Of a stretch of DNA of 64,000 nt, positions 44,075 through 51,972 are shown one piece after another (position 1 is the stretch's first letter; the number at the start of each line of letters is the position of its first letter). Origin of the DNA: an uncultured Acidobacteriia bacterium (GTDB taxonomy: Bacteria; Acidobacteriota; Terriglobia; Bryobacterales; Bryobacteraceae); assembly GCA_903828455.1 (NCBI GenBank), contig CAIKMJ010000078.1, positions 49,702 through 113,701 of the forward strand, read 5' to 3'. Under the pieces are notes generated by a model that was given only the letters and a program-made list of their open reading frames with translations, did no database searches and was not told the origin of the DNA. The position numbers and the translations under genes were made by a program.

Positions 44075-45604
44075 GTGTTCTCCAAAGTCCTCATCGCCAA
44101 CCGCGGCGAAATCGCCCTCCGCGTCATCCGCACCCTGCGCGAAATGTCCATCCCCTCCGTCGCCGTCTACTCCGACGCCGACCGCGCCGCCCTCCACGTC
44201 CGCCGCGCCGACGAAGCCGCCCACCTCGGCCCCGCCCCCTCCTCGGAAAGCTACCTCAACATCGACCGCATTCTCGACGCCGCCCTCCGCCACCGCGCCA
44301 CCGCCATCCACCCCGGCTACGGCTTCCTCAGCGAAAACGCCCGCTTCGCCCAGGCCTGCGCCGACGCCGGCATCGCCTTCATCGGCCCTTCCGCCAAATC
44401 CATCTCGATGATGGGCTCCAAGACCGAAGCCCGCCGCGTCGCCAGCGCCGGTGGCGCTCCCATCGTCCCCGGCACGCTCGATGGCGTCACCTCCGCCTCC
44501 GAAGCTCTCGCCGCCGCCCGCCACGCCGGCTTCCCCGTCATGCTCAAAGCCGTCGCCGGCGGTGGCGGCAAAGGCATGCGCCGCGTCGACCGCGAGCCCG
44601 ACTTCCTCGCCGCCTTCGACTCCGCCTCCTCCGAAGCCCTCCGCTCCTTCGCCGACGGCCGCCTCTACGTCGAAAAGCTCATCGAAAACGCCCGCCACAT
44701 CGAAATCCAGATCCTCGGCGACCGCCACGGCAACATGGTCCACCTCGGCGAACGCGAATGTTCCGTCCAGCGCCGCCATCAAAAGGTGATCGAAGAATCG
44801 CCCTCGCCCCTCATCGCCCGCCTGCCCGAACTCCGCGCCCGCATGGGAGAAGCCGCCATCCGCGCCGCCCGCGCCGCCGGTTACTACAACGCCGGCACCG
44901 TCGAATTTCTCGCCGACAACTCCGGCAACTTTTACTTCCTCGAAATGAACACCCGCCTCCAGGTCGAACACCCTGTCACCGAGCTCGTCACCGGTCTCGA
45001 CCTCGTCCGCCTCCAGCTCTCCATCGCCGCCGGCCACCCGCTGCCCTTCACCCAGAGCGACATCGTCCTCCGCGGCGCCGCGCTCGAATGCCGCATCTAC
45101 GCCGAAGATCCCGCCAACAACTTCTTCCCCTCGCCCGGCCGCATCACGCAGCTCGCCGAACCCTCCGGTCCCGGCGTCCGCCTCGATTCCGGCATCTACC
45201 CCGGCTGGACCGTCCCGCTCGATTACGACCCCATGCTCGCCAAACTCATCGTGTGGAACGACACCCGCGAACACGCCATTGAACGCATGCTGCGCGCCCT
45301 CGGCGAATACCAAATCGGCGGCATCCAGTCGAACCTCGCTCTCTTCGATGCCATCCTGCGCGACCCCGCTTTCCGCGCCGGCAACCTCCACACCGGTTAT
45401 CTCGACGCCATGCTGCAGCGCACTCCGTTCACCGCGCCCCCGCCGCCCGCCGAACTCGCCCCGCTCGCCGCTCTCGTCGCCTCGCGCCTGCCGAACTCAT
45501 CCGCCGCCACCACGCCCCCCGCCACCACGCCCCCCGCCGCGCCCGCCTCCCGCTGGCTCGCCGATGGCCGCCAGAATCTCATGCGCAAGGAGCGAACGCG
45601 ATGA
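44075..45604 (+). CDS. accC: Biotin carboxylase subunit (acetyl/propionyl-CoA or related carboxylase)
   Basis: 509 residues from GTG 44075, which lies eight bases after TACAAT (44061-44066). The start MFSKVLIANRGEIALRVIRT is typical. The ATP-grasp domain has KAVAGGGGKGMR, HIEIQILGDRHGN, the catalytic EMNTRLQVEHPVTE and RIYAEDP. It carboxylates biotin on the carrier protein using bicarbonate and ATP. The C-terminal 60 residues are a linker with a duplicated ATTPP unit, suggesting a propionyl-CoA-carboxylase-like alpha subunit split before the carrier. The next gene overlaps by four bases (ATGA). No carboxyltransferase gene is adjacent, and accD lies 12.6 kb away. Confidence 0.9.
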   Translation: MFSKVLIANRGEIALRVIRTLREMSIPSVAVYSDADRAALHVRRADEAAHLGPAPSSESYLNIDRILDAALRHRATAIHPGYGFLSENARFAQACADAGIAFIGPSAKSISMMGSKTEARRVASAGGAPIVPGTLDGVTSASEALAAARHAGFPVMLKAVAGGGGKGMRRVDREPDFLAAFDSASSEALRSFADGRLYVEKLIENARHIEIQILGDRHGNMVHLGERECSVQRRHQKVIEESPSPLIARLPELRARMGEAAIRAARAAGYYNAGTVEFLADNSGNFYFLEMNTRLQVEHPVTELVTGLDLVRLQLSIAAGHPLPFTQSDIVLRGAALECRIYAEDPANNFFPSPGRITQLAEPSGPGVRLDSGIYPGWTVPLDYDPMLAKLIVWNDTREHAIERMLRALGEYQIGGIQSNLALFDAILRDPAFRAGNLHTGYLDAMLQRTPFTAPPPPAELAPLAALVASRLPNSSAATTPPATTPPAAPASRWLADGRQNLMRKERTR

Positions 45605-46035
45605 CCCGCCGCATCCTCATCAACGGCCAGCCCGTCGATCCACACCCCTCCGCCACATTGATCGAAACCGAACCCGGCGTCTACTCCGTTCTCGTCGACG
45701 GCGTCTCCCGCGAAGCCCGCCTCCTCGGCAACGACATCTTCATCGATGGCCACCGCTTCACCTTCGAATTCGACGACCCGCGTCAGTGGAAACGCAACGC
45801 CGGCGCCGCCGCCGCCCACGGACGCGCCACCATCGCCGCCCCCATGCCCGGCAAAGTCGTCCGCATCCTCGCCGCCGCCGGCGATGAGGTCGCCGCGGGG
45901 CAGGGAATCGTCGTCGTCGAAGCCATGAAGATGCAGAATGAACTCAAAGCCCCGCGCGCCGGCCGCCTCGCCTCCCTCGACTGCAAAGAGAACGACAGCG
46001 TCCTCGCCGGCGCCATCCTCGCCGTCATCGAATGA
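45601..46035 (+). CDS. Biotin carboxyl carrier protein
   Basis: 144 residues, overlapping the biotin carboxylase gene by ATGA. The biotinylation motif VVEAMKMQNELKAP places the acceptor Lys about 35 residues from the end, as is usual, and the IAAPMPGKVVRILAAAGDEV strand pair is intact. The N-terminal half (RILINGQPVDPHPSATLI) resembles the linker or BT-like region found in the alpha subunits of propionyl-CoA carboxylases. It carries the carboxybiotin between the two active sites. Confidence 0.9.
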   Translation: MTRRILINGQPVDPHPSATLIETEPGVYSVLVDGVSREARLLGNDIFIDGHRFTFEFDDPRQWKRNAGAAAAHGRATIAAPMPGKVVRILAAAGDEVAAGQGIVVVEAMKMQNELKAPRAGRLASLDCKENDSVLAGAILAVIE

Positions 46036-46066
46036 TTTCAAATGTATACTTGGATGTAGGCATTTC

Positions 46067-46342
46067 ATGAACGCCACCATCGTCGATCTCCGCTACCGCA
46101 TGAAGGATGTCCTTCGCGCCATCGACCGCGGCGAAACCGTCACCATCCTCTATCGCGGCAAGGAAAAAGCCCGCTTGATGCCGGTATCGGGCGAAGCCGC
46201 CGCCAGGTCCCGGAAAGCCGCGCCGAAAACCCAGGACCAGCCCCTCTTCGGCCTCTGGCGCGATCACGAAGATCTGACCGACCCCGCCGCCTGGGTCCGC
46301 CTGCAGCGCCGTCCGCGCTCGTCCGCGCGTCCCGCCAAATGA
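46067..46342 (+). CDS. Phd/YefM-type antitoxin (VapB partner)
   Basis: 91 residues. The N-terminal MNATIVDLRYRMKDVLRAID plus TVTILYRGKEKARLMPV matches the short DNA-binding fold of Phd/YefM antitoxins; the C-terminal part is Ala/Arg-rich and would wrap the toxin. TATACT at 46045-46050 is a clear -10. The flanking AAATG...CATTT inverted repeat (46040-46065) may be the autoregulatory operator. It overlaps the PIN-domain gene by ATGA, as expected for a TA pair. Located 31 bases after the carrier-protein gene. Confidence 0.82.
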   Translation: MNATIVDLRYRMKDVLRAIDRGETVTILYRGKEKARLMPVSGEAAARSRKAAPKTQDQPLFGLWRDHEDLTDPAAWVRLQRRPRSSARPAK

Positions 46343-46716
46343 TCTTCGATACCGACGTCCTGATCTGGGCTCTGCGCGGCAGCGCCCGCGCCGCCCGCGC
46401 CATCGACGCTGCCCGTGACCGTTCACTCTCCATCGTGTCGTGGATGGAACTCCTGCAGGGCTCGCGCTCAAAACTCGAGTCCCGCGCAATCCGGAAGTCA
46501 CTTCGGGAACTCGGCTTCAGCGTGTTGCCGCTGTCGGAAACCATAGGCGCCGCTGCCGCCGGCCTCATCGAACAGCACTCCCTCGCCCACGGCATCCAGT
46601 TGGCCGACGCTCTGATCGCCGCCACCGCCATTGAAGTGGCGCAGCCCCTGTGTACCGGCAACGCCAAACACTTCCGCCCCATTTCCGCGATTGCGCTCGC
46701 GCCGTTCAGGCCGTGA
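46339..46716 (+). CDS. vapC: VapC-like PIN-domain ribonuclease toxin
   Basis: 125 residues. PIN acidic residues are in place: FDTDVLIWAL (Asp), SWMELLQG (Glu), LADALIAATAI (Asp), with a C-terminal TGNAKHF typical of VapC. Family members cleave tRNA or rRNA when the antitoxin is degraded. The ATGA overlap with the antitoxin gene couples translation. It is convergent with rarA, two bases apart, so this TA pair fits tightly between housekeeping genes. Confidence 0.9.
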   Translation: MIFDTDVLIWALRGSARAARAIDAARDRSLSIVSWMELLQGSRSKLESRAIRKSLRELGFSVLPLSETIGAAAAGLIEQHSLAHGIQLADALIAATAIEVAQPLCTGNAKHFRPISAIALAPFRP

Positions 46717-46718
46717 AT

Positions 46719-48011
46719 TCAGTCCTTCCCCTTCGCCTTCCGAATCTCCTCCAGCCGCTCCCTGATCCGCTTCTCCACCCCGCGCTCCGTCGGAAAATAC
46801 CAGCGCTTCCCCTGCAGCGACTCCGGCAGACACTCCATCTGATTCATCGCATCGTCGAACTTGTGCGCATGCTGATACCCGGCCCCGTAGCCCCACTCCT
46901 TCATCGATTTCGTCGACGCATTCCGCAACTGCATCGGCACCGGCTCGGCCCGCCCGCTCCGCACCTCTCCAATGACCTCCCCCAGCGCCTTGTATCCCGC
47001 GTCCGACTTCGGCGCCACGCACAGGTAAATCACCGCCTGCGCAATCGCCAGGTCGCCCTCCGGCATCCCGAGGAAATGCACGCACTGCTGCATCGCCATG
47101 CACTGCTCCAGCGCCCGCGGATCGGCCAGCCCAATGTCCTCAATCGCCATCCGAACCACGCGCCGCGCAATGTACATCCGGTCCTCGCCCGCTTCCAGCA
47201 TCCGCGCCAGCCAGTACAGCGCCGCATCCGCATCGCTCGAACGCACCGATTTGTGCAGCGCCGATATCAGGTTGTAATGCTCTTCGCCGGTCTTGTCATA
47301 GAGCAGCACCTTGCGCCCCAGCGTGTCCGCAACCGATTGTTCTGTCACTTCGCCCGCCGCGTTCACCGCCGATTCCAGCGTGTTGTACGCCGACCGCGCA
47401 TCCCCGTTCGACGCCGCCGCAATCGTCTCCAGCACCTCATCCGAAGCCCGCGCCTTCAGCAGCCCCAGCGCTTTTCGCAGCAGCCCCGCAATCTCCTCCT
47501 CCGTCAGCGCCCGCAGCATGTACACCTTCGACCGCGACAGCAGCGCCGCATTCACTTCGAACGAAGGGTTCTCCGTCGTCGCCCCGATCAGCACAATGTC
47601 GCCCCGCTCCACATACGGCAGAAACGCATCCTGCTGCGCCTTGTTGAAGCGGTGAATCTCATCCACGAACAGAATCGTCTTCTTGCCCAGCTTCCGCAGC
47701 CGCTCGGCATCGGCCATCACGGCCTTGATCTCTTTAATCCCCGCCAGCACCGCGCTGAATGGCAGAAACTCGCTCTTCGTCATCCGCGCCACAATCTGCG
47801 CCAGCGTCGTCTTGCCCACGCCCGGCGGCCCCCACAGGATGATCGAACCCAGCTGATCCCGCTCAATCTGCGCGCGCAGCGGCTTGCCCGGCCCCAGAAT
47901 ATGTTCCTGCCCCGCGTATTCGTCCAGCGTCCGCGGACGCATCCGGTCCGCCAGCGGCCGGCTCGCGTCCGGCCCCGCCTCTTCCGCCGTGCTCTGGTCG
48001 AACAGACTCAC
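46719..48011 (-). CDS. rarA: Replication-associated recombination protein A (MgsA/RarA AAA+ ATPase)
   Basis: 430 residues from GTG 48011, giving MSLFDQSTAEEAGPDASRPL then LADRMRPRTLDEYAGQEHIL, the conserved N-terminus. Walker A GPPGVGKTTLA, Walker B LFVDEIHRF, sensor IGATTENPSF and the C-terminal WLARMLEAGEDRMYIARRVV identify RarA, which acts at stalled replication forks and interacts with the clamp loader and SSB. The frame is open far upstream, but that part is the shadow of the methyltransferase gene. Start and methyltransferase stop overlap as GTGA. Confidence 0.95.
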   Translation of the reverse strand: MSLFDQSTAEEAGPDASRPLADRMRPRTLDEYAGQEHILGPGKPLRAQIERDQLGSIILWGPPGVGKTTLAQIVARMTKSEFLPFSAVLAGIKEIKAVMADAERLRKLGKKTILFVDEIHRFNKAQQDAFLPYVERGDIVLIGATTENPSFEVNAALLSRSKVYMLRALTEEEIAGLLRKALGLLKARASDEVLETIAAASNGDARSAYNTLESAVNAAGEVTEQSVADTLGRKVLLYDKTGEEHYNLISALHKSVRSSDADAALYWLARMLEAGEDRMYIARRVVRMAIEDIGLADPRALEQCMAMQQCVHFLGMPEGDLAIAQAVIYLCVAPKSDAGYKALGEVIGEVRSGRAEPVPMQLRNASTKSMKEWGYGAGYQHAHKFDDAMNQMECLPESLQGKRWYFPTERGVEKRIRERLEEIRKAKGKD

Positions 48012-48820
48012 CGCTGCACCCGCTGCCGCCGCGCTTCGTACAACAGCACCGCCGCCGCCACCGCCGCGTTCAGCGACTCCACCCCCGTCGTCGGAATCGC
48101 CACCTCCGTCGCCATCCGCGCCAGTTCCTCGCTCACGCCCCGCCCCTCGCTGCCGATCACAATCGCGCACGGCTGCGCGAAGTCCGCATCGCCGGCCAGC
48201 TTCCGTTTCGCCCCCGCCGGCATCGCCGCGAACACCTCCACGCCGTGCTGCCGCAACCCCGCCACCGCCATCTCCACCGTGAGTCCCGCCACATACGGCA
48301 CGCGAAACAGCGACCCCGCCGACGCCCGCAGCGTCTTCGGATGCAGCGGACTCGCCGTCCCCTTCAGGAACATCACCCCGCTCGCCCCGAACGCCTCCGC
48401 CGCCCGCACAATCGCGCCCGCATTGCCCGGATCCTGCAGCCCGTCCAGCACCACCACAAGGCTCCGTCCGTGGAACAGTTGCTCCGGCTTCCACTCCCGC
48501 GGCTTCACCAGCGCCATCACGCCCTGGCTCGCTTCGGTCGAAGCAATCTGTCCGAACAGCTTCTCCGGCACTATCACCGTCCGCGTCGCCTTCAGCCCGC
48601 GCACGTGCCGCTCCACAATCGACGCCACCGCCTCGCTCGCCAGCACTACCGGCACCTCGCGTTTGCTCCGCAGCGCCTCTTCCAGCAGATGGAAGCCCTC
48701 CGCCACCACGCAGCCCTCATCCGTCATGCCGCCGCGCGCAATCGCCCGCCGCACATCTTTGATCAGCGGATTCGCCGGACTCGTCACCATTTCGCTGCTG
48801 GACATAGGGATTTCCGCCAC
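48008..48820 (-). CDS. TrmH/SpoU-family RNA 2'-O-methyltransferase
   Basis: 270 residues from ATG 48820; ATG 48805 would remove five residues. The N-terminal substrate-binding domain is followed by the SPOUT knot with motif LDGLQDPGNAGAIVRAAEAF (motif 1), AIVIGSEGRGVSEELA (motif 2) and IPTTGVESLNAAVAAAVLLY (motif 3). It probably methylates a ribose in rRNA or tRNA. It overlaps rarA by four bases, so they form one operon. It is divergent from the YdcF-type gene. Confidence 0.9.
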   Translation of the reverse strand: MAEIPMSSSEMVTSPANPLIKDVRRAIARGGMTDEGCVVAEGFHLLEEALRSKREVPVVLASEAVASIVERHVRGLKATRTVIVPEKLFGQIASTEASQGVMALVKPREWKPEQLFHGRSLVVVLDGLQDPGNAGAIVRAAEAFGASGVMFLKGTASPLHPKTLRASAGSLFRVPYVAGLTVEMAVAGLRQHGVEVFAAMPAGAKRKLAGDADFAQPCAIVIGSEGRGVSEELARMATEVAIPTTGVESLNAAVAAAVLLYEARRQRVQR

Positions 48821-48902
48821 CGCTACAGAACGTGGCTACAATGTTGTCATCAGAATAACGCAGTTCCAACGCGCGGCCCGCCTGTGCGCCCTGCTCGCTC
48901 TC

Positions 48903-49451
48903 ATGTTCGCCCTCGGCTACCTCGTAGCCCTCTCGGTGCGCATCGGCAGCCAGAGTGCGCACGATGACGCGCGCCCCTCCGACGTCATCATCGTCATGGG
49001 CGCCGCCGAATACAACGGCCATCCTTCTCCCGTTCTCAAGCTCCGCCTCGACCACGCCGCCTCTCTCTATCAGCGCCACCTCGCCCGCTTCATCATGTCT
49101 ACCGGCGGCGCCGGCGGCGACCCCTCCTTCACCGAAGGCGGCGTCGGCCGTTCTTACCTGATCGATCGCGGCATCCCGCCGGAGGCCATCGTCGTCGAAG
49201 ACAGCGGCGACACCACCGCCCGCACCCTCAGCGCCGCCGCCGAAATCTTCCGCCGCATGAACCTCCGCTCCTGCATCGTGGTCAGCGACGGCTACCACAT
49301 GTTCCGCGTCAAGCGAATCCTGCAGCAGATGGGCTTCACCGTCTCCGGCTCGCCCCGCGCGCAGGGCGACACCACCGTCGTCCGCGAATGGTGGCTCTGC
49401 TTCCGCCAGGCCCTGGCCTACGCCCTCTGGCGCGCCGGCATTCGCATCTGA
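48903..49451 (+). CDS. YdcF (DUF218) family membrane-anchored protein
   Basis: 182 residues from ATG 48903. The core DVIIVMGAAEYNGHPSPVLK, FIMSTGGAG, TEGGVGRSYLIDRGIPPEAI, DSGDTTARTLSAA and VVSDGYHMFRVKRI is that of SanA/YdcF proteins, linked to envelope polysaccharide or vancomycin sensitivity. The hydrophobic anchor (LCALLALMFALGYLVALSV) begins upstream of ATG 48903. TACAAT at 48837-48842 lies close to in-frame ATC 48849, which suggests that translation really begins earlier at a non-standard codon. Its downstream flank is the repeat block. Confidence 0.85.
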   Translation: MFALGYLVALSVRIGSQSAHDDARPSDVIIVMGAAEYNGHPSPVLKLRLDHAASLYQRHLARFIMSTGGAGGDPSFTEGGVGRSYLIDRGIPPEAIVVEDSGDTTARTLSAAAEIFRRMNLRSCIVVSDGYHMFRVKRILQQMGFTVSGSPRAQGDTTVVREWWLCFRQALAYALWRAGIRI

Positions 49452-49470
49452 TTCGCTCCCCCCGCCCGCC

Positions 49471-49763
49471 GAGTCACAGCCGGTTTGTGTTCATCTGACA
49501 GCACTTAAGCGTCCGCCTCGCCCCGCACCGGTTAGAATCGGCCCGATGAGCCATTCACCGCCCGCCTCTCAATCTCGCGCCTCATGGATGTTGGGTTCGT
49601 TTTTTCGTCTGCCGTGCACAGTCGCTCGGCGGCACCATCTCCAGCGGCACCAGCTCTGCCAGCGCGAACGGTGGGTTCGTTTTTTCAAATCGCCCCGTTC
49701 CGGGCGCCCCAGCGCAGTCAGCGAATCCGGAATCCGGCTCTGATTTCGTCGGCCCCGCCTGGC
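49471..49763. repeat. Composite intergenic repeat, unit 1
   Basis: The unit begins with GAGTCACAGCCGGTTTGTGT, then a promoter-like GGTTAGAATCGGCC (TAGAAT 49533-49538), then the T-tract motif TTGGGTTCGTTTTTTCGTC at 49591 and a second T-tract motif GTGGGTTCGTTTTTTCAAAT at 49671. The second motif lies in a hairpin (CGAAC-GGTGG-GTTCG then T6). The unit is repeated, diverged, about 293 bases downstream. Minus-strand frames through both units read FEKTNPPFA and TKKRTQHP in the same relative frame. Confidence 0.85.
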
Positions 49764-50048
49764 CAGTCACAGCCGGTTTGTGTTCACCTCAAAGAACTTA
49801 CGCGTTCTTCGGGCCACGCCTCGGTTAGAATCGGCCAGGGGGGATCTACGCCGCTCGCCTCGCCAGGATGTTGGGTTCGTTTTTTCGTCCGCCGCGTACG
49901 GTCGCGGCTTCCGCGGCTCCGCGCCCGCTCAGCGCCGCCGCGCCCGGTAAGCGCCACCACGCCCGCCGTCGCGAACGGTGGGTTCGTTTTTTCAAATCGC
50001 CCGTCCCGGCGCGGCGGCGGGGTCACAGCACGCCGGGTCACAGCATAA
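49764..50048. repeat. Composite intergenic repeat, unit 2
   Basis: It repeats the order of unit 1: CAGTCACAGCCGGTTTGTGT at 49764, GGTTAGAATCGGCC at about 49823-49836 (TAGAAT 49825-49830), TTGGGTTCGTTTTTTCGTC at 49871 and GTGGGTTCGTTTTTTCAAAT at 49978. The inner spacing is 27 bases longer than in unit 1. Two more GTCACAGC copies (50022, 50038) end the block. I see no protein-coding gene in 49452-50138 that I would support. Confidence 0.85.
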
Positions 50049-50080
50049 GGAATTTGAATGGACCGGATCAGGTTTTTGTA

Positions 50081-50110
50081 TTGGGCTAAGAGCTTTGTTT
50101 CCGAAATAAT
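50081..50110 (+). promoter_or_regulatory. Candidate amtB promoter
   Basis: TTGGGC (50081-50086) and AATAAT (50105-50110) are 18 bases apart and would start transcription near 50117, giving a leader of about 22 bases. No sigma-54 GG-N10-GC element was found in this stretch. Confidence 0.4.
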
Positions 50111-50138
50111 AGACGTTTCTCCGCGTCCGAGAACATCC

Positions 50139-51500
50139 ATGTCGACTTCTTTTACCATCCCCTTTGCGCTGCTCCAGGCAGCCACACCAGACCTGTCCGC
50201 GCGTCTCACCGCGCTCGAAAGCGCCACCAAAAGCGCCCAGTCCGCCGGCGACAACGCCTGGATGCTCACCAGCGCCGCGCTCGTCCTGATGATGACCGGC
50301 CCCGGCCTCGCCCTCTTTTACGGCGGCCTCGTCCGTCGCAAAAACATCCTCTCCACCATGATGCACAGCTTCGTCATGATGGGCCTCGTCACCGTCATCT
50401 GGGCAATCTACGGCTACAGCCTCGCCTTCAGCGAAGGCACCCCCTTCATCGGCGGCCTCAAGTACCTGTTTCTCAACGGCGTCGGCCGTGAGCCGAATGC
50501 CGACTACGGCGCCACCGTGCCCCACCTGACCTACATGATTTACCAGCTCATGTTCGCGGTCATCACCCCGGCGCTCATCTCCGGCGCCTATGCCGAACGC
50601 ATCAAATTCAGCGCCATGTCGCTGTTCACCGTTCTCTGGATCACCATCGTCTACTTCCCCATGGCCCACATGGTCTGGGGCAAGGGCGGCCTGCTCAACG
50701 CCTACCTCGGCGGCGCCATCCCCACGTTCGATTTCGCCGGCGGCACCGTCGTCCACATCACCTCGGGCATCTCGGCCCTCGTCTGCGCCCTCTATCTCGG
50801 CAAGCGCGTCGGCTACCCGCAGGACCCCATTAAGCCGCACAGCCTCGTGCTCAGCGTCATCGGCGCCTGCATGCTCTGGGTCGGCTGGTTCGGCTTCAAC
50901 GCCGGCAGCGCGGTTGCCGCCAACGGACTCGCCACCAGCGCCTTCGTCAACACCCACTTCGCCGCCGCCGCCGCCGCGCTCAGCTGGATGCTCGCCGAAT
51001 GGCTCAAGCTCGGCAAGCCCAGCATGCTGGGCGGCATCTCGGGCGCCGTCGCCGGCCTCGTCGCCATCACCCCCGCCTCGGGCTTCGTCGAACCCATGCC
51101 CGCGCTGCTCATCGGCTTCCTCGCCGGCGTCTTCTGCTTCTTTATGGTGTCCACCGTCAAACACATGTTCGGTTATGACGATACGCTCGATGCCTTCGGC
51201 GTCCACGGCGCCGGCGGCACCCTCGGCGCCATCCTGACCGGCATCTTCGCCACCAAAGCCATCAACGATACCCCGATTAACAACAAGGTCATCGCGCTCG
51301 GCCTCGTCGACGGCAACCCCGGCCAGATCCTCAACCAGGCCATCGGCGTCGCCATCGCCATGGGCCTCGGCATCGTCGGCACCCTGCTCATCCTCAAACT
51401 GGTGGACGCCGTCGTCGGCATGCGCGTCGAACGCTCGGAAGAAGAGGACGGCCTCGATCTCAGCCAGCACGGCGAAGAAGGCTACTTCTTTGAGGCCTAG
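50139..51500 (+). CDS. amtB: Ammonium transporter
   Basis: 453 residues from ATG 50139; the frame opens at 50058 but those residues are not family-like. A signal or first helix precedes eleven membrane segments with the family signatures ALFYGGLVRRKNILSTMMHS and VDYFPMAH-like YFPMAHMVWG. The signature DFAGGTVVHITSGISALVCA follows, with pore histidines in FGVHGAGGTLGAI and TVVHITSG. It conducts ammonium and is blocked by PII. The glnB gene follows after 98 bases, the classical amtB-glnK pairing, and glnD follows that, so uptake and control are encoded as one unit. Confidence 0.96.
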   Translation: MSTSFTIPFALLQAATPDLSARLTALESATKSAQSAGDNAWMLTSAALVLMMTGPGLALFYGGLVRRKNILSTMMHSFVMMGLVTVIWAIYGYSLAFSEGTPFIGGLKYLFLNGVGREPNADYGATVPHLTYMIYQLMFAVITPALISGAYAERIKFSAMSLFTVLWITIVYFPMAHMVWGKGGLLNAYLGGAIPTFDFAGGTVVHITSGISALVCALYLGKRVGYPQDPIKPHSLVLSVIGACMLWVGWFGFNAGSAVAANGLATSAFVNTHFAAAAAALSWMLAEWLKLGKPSMLGGISGAVAGLVAITPASGFVEPMPALLIGFLAGVFCFFMVSTVKHMFGYDDTLDAFGVHGAGGTLGAILTGIFATKAINDTPINNKVIALGLVDGNPGQILNQAIGVAIAMGLGIVGTLLILKLVDAVVGMRVERSEEEDGLDLSQHGEEGYFFEA

Positions 51501-51540
51501 AATTTTCGCGGCGGAAAACCACGGCCGCGCGCAGCCCCGG

Positions 51541-51565
51541 CTCGCGGTTTTGGCGAGGCCGCGAG
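51541..51565. other. Hairpin between amtB and glnB
   Basis: CTCGCGG (51541-51547) pairs perfectly with CCGCGAG (51559-51565) around an 11-base loop. No T-run follows, so it is more likely an mRNA-processing or stability element than a terminator. Confidence 0.4.
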
Positions 51566-51598
51566 TGACCTGCGAACATATTGGTTGAAGAGGCACAG

Positions 51599-51937
51599 AT
51601 GAAAAAAATCGAAGCAGTCGTGCAGCCTTTCAAAATGGAAGAAGTCAAAGAGGCGCTCAAGAACATCGGCGTCGACGGCATGACCATCAGCGAGGTCCGC
51701 GGCCACGGCCGGCAGAAGGGCCATAAAGAGGTCTATCGCGGCCAGGAATACAACGTCGATCTGCTGCCGAAGGTCAAATTCGAACTCGTCATTCCCGATG
51801 CCCGCCTCGACGAAGTCGTCGAGACCCTCACCGCCGCCGCGCGCTCCGGTAAGATTGGGGATGGAAAGATTTTCGTGTATGACGTCGCCGAAGCCATCCG
51901 TATCCGCAACGGCGATCGCGGCGACGCCGCCGTCTGA
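51599..51937 (+). CDS. glnB: Nitrogen regulatory protein PII
   Basis: 112 residues from ATG 51599, exactly the canonical length. It starts MKKIEAVVQPFKMEEVKEAL. The T-loop RGHGRQKGHKEVYRGQEYNV contains Tyr51, the residue uridylylated by GlnD, and GKIGDGKIFV binds ATP. PII senses 2-oxoglutarate and the ATP/ADP ratio and controls AmtB and glutamine synthetase. GlnB and GlnK cannot be separated by sequence alone; linkage to amtB argues for the GlnK role, while this appears to be the only copy here. Downstream glnD encodes its modifying enzyme. Confidence 0.96.
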   Translation: MKKIEAVVQPFKMEEVKEALKNIGVDGMTISEVRGHGRQKGHKEVYRGQEYNVDLLPKVKFELVIPDARLDEVVETLTAAARSGKIGDGKIFVYDVAEAIRIRNGDRGDAAV

Positions 51938-51972
51938 CCCGCGCGAACTCGTTCCGCTCCGTTGCCACTAAC

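Noticed and set aside
46650..49451. 933-codon plus-strand frame ending in the YdcF sequence
   Set aside because: The first about 730 codons are the complement of rarA and the methyltransferase genes and only by chance join the YdcF frame; the YdcF gene begins near 48.85-48.90 kb.
50041..50138. Sigma-54 promoter before amtB
   Set aside because: No GG-N10-GC element with TGGCAC/TTGC character was found; TTGGGC-18-AATAAT fits a sigma-70 pattern better.
49546..50269. Small ORFs in the repeat block on both strands
   Set aside because: They owe their conserved peptide strings to the repeated DNA motifs; no ribosome sites, and unit 2 has lost the ATG after its promoter-like box. Treated as a non-coding repeat.
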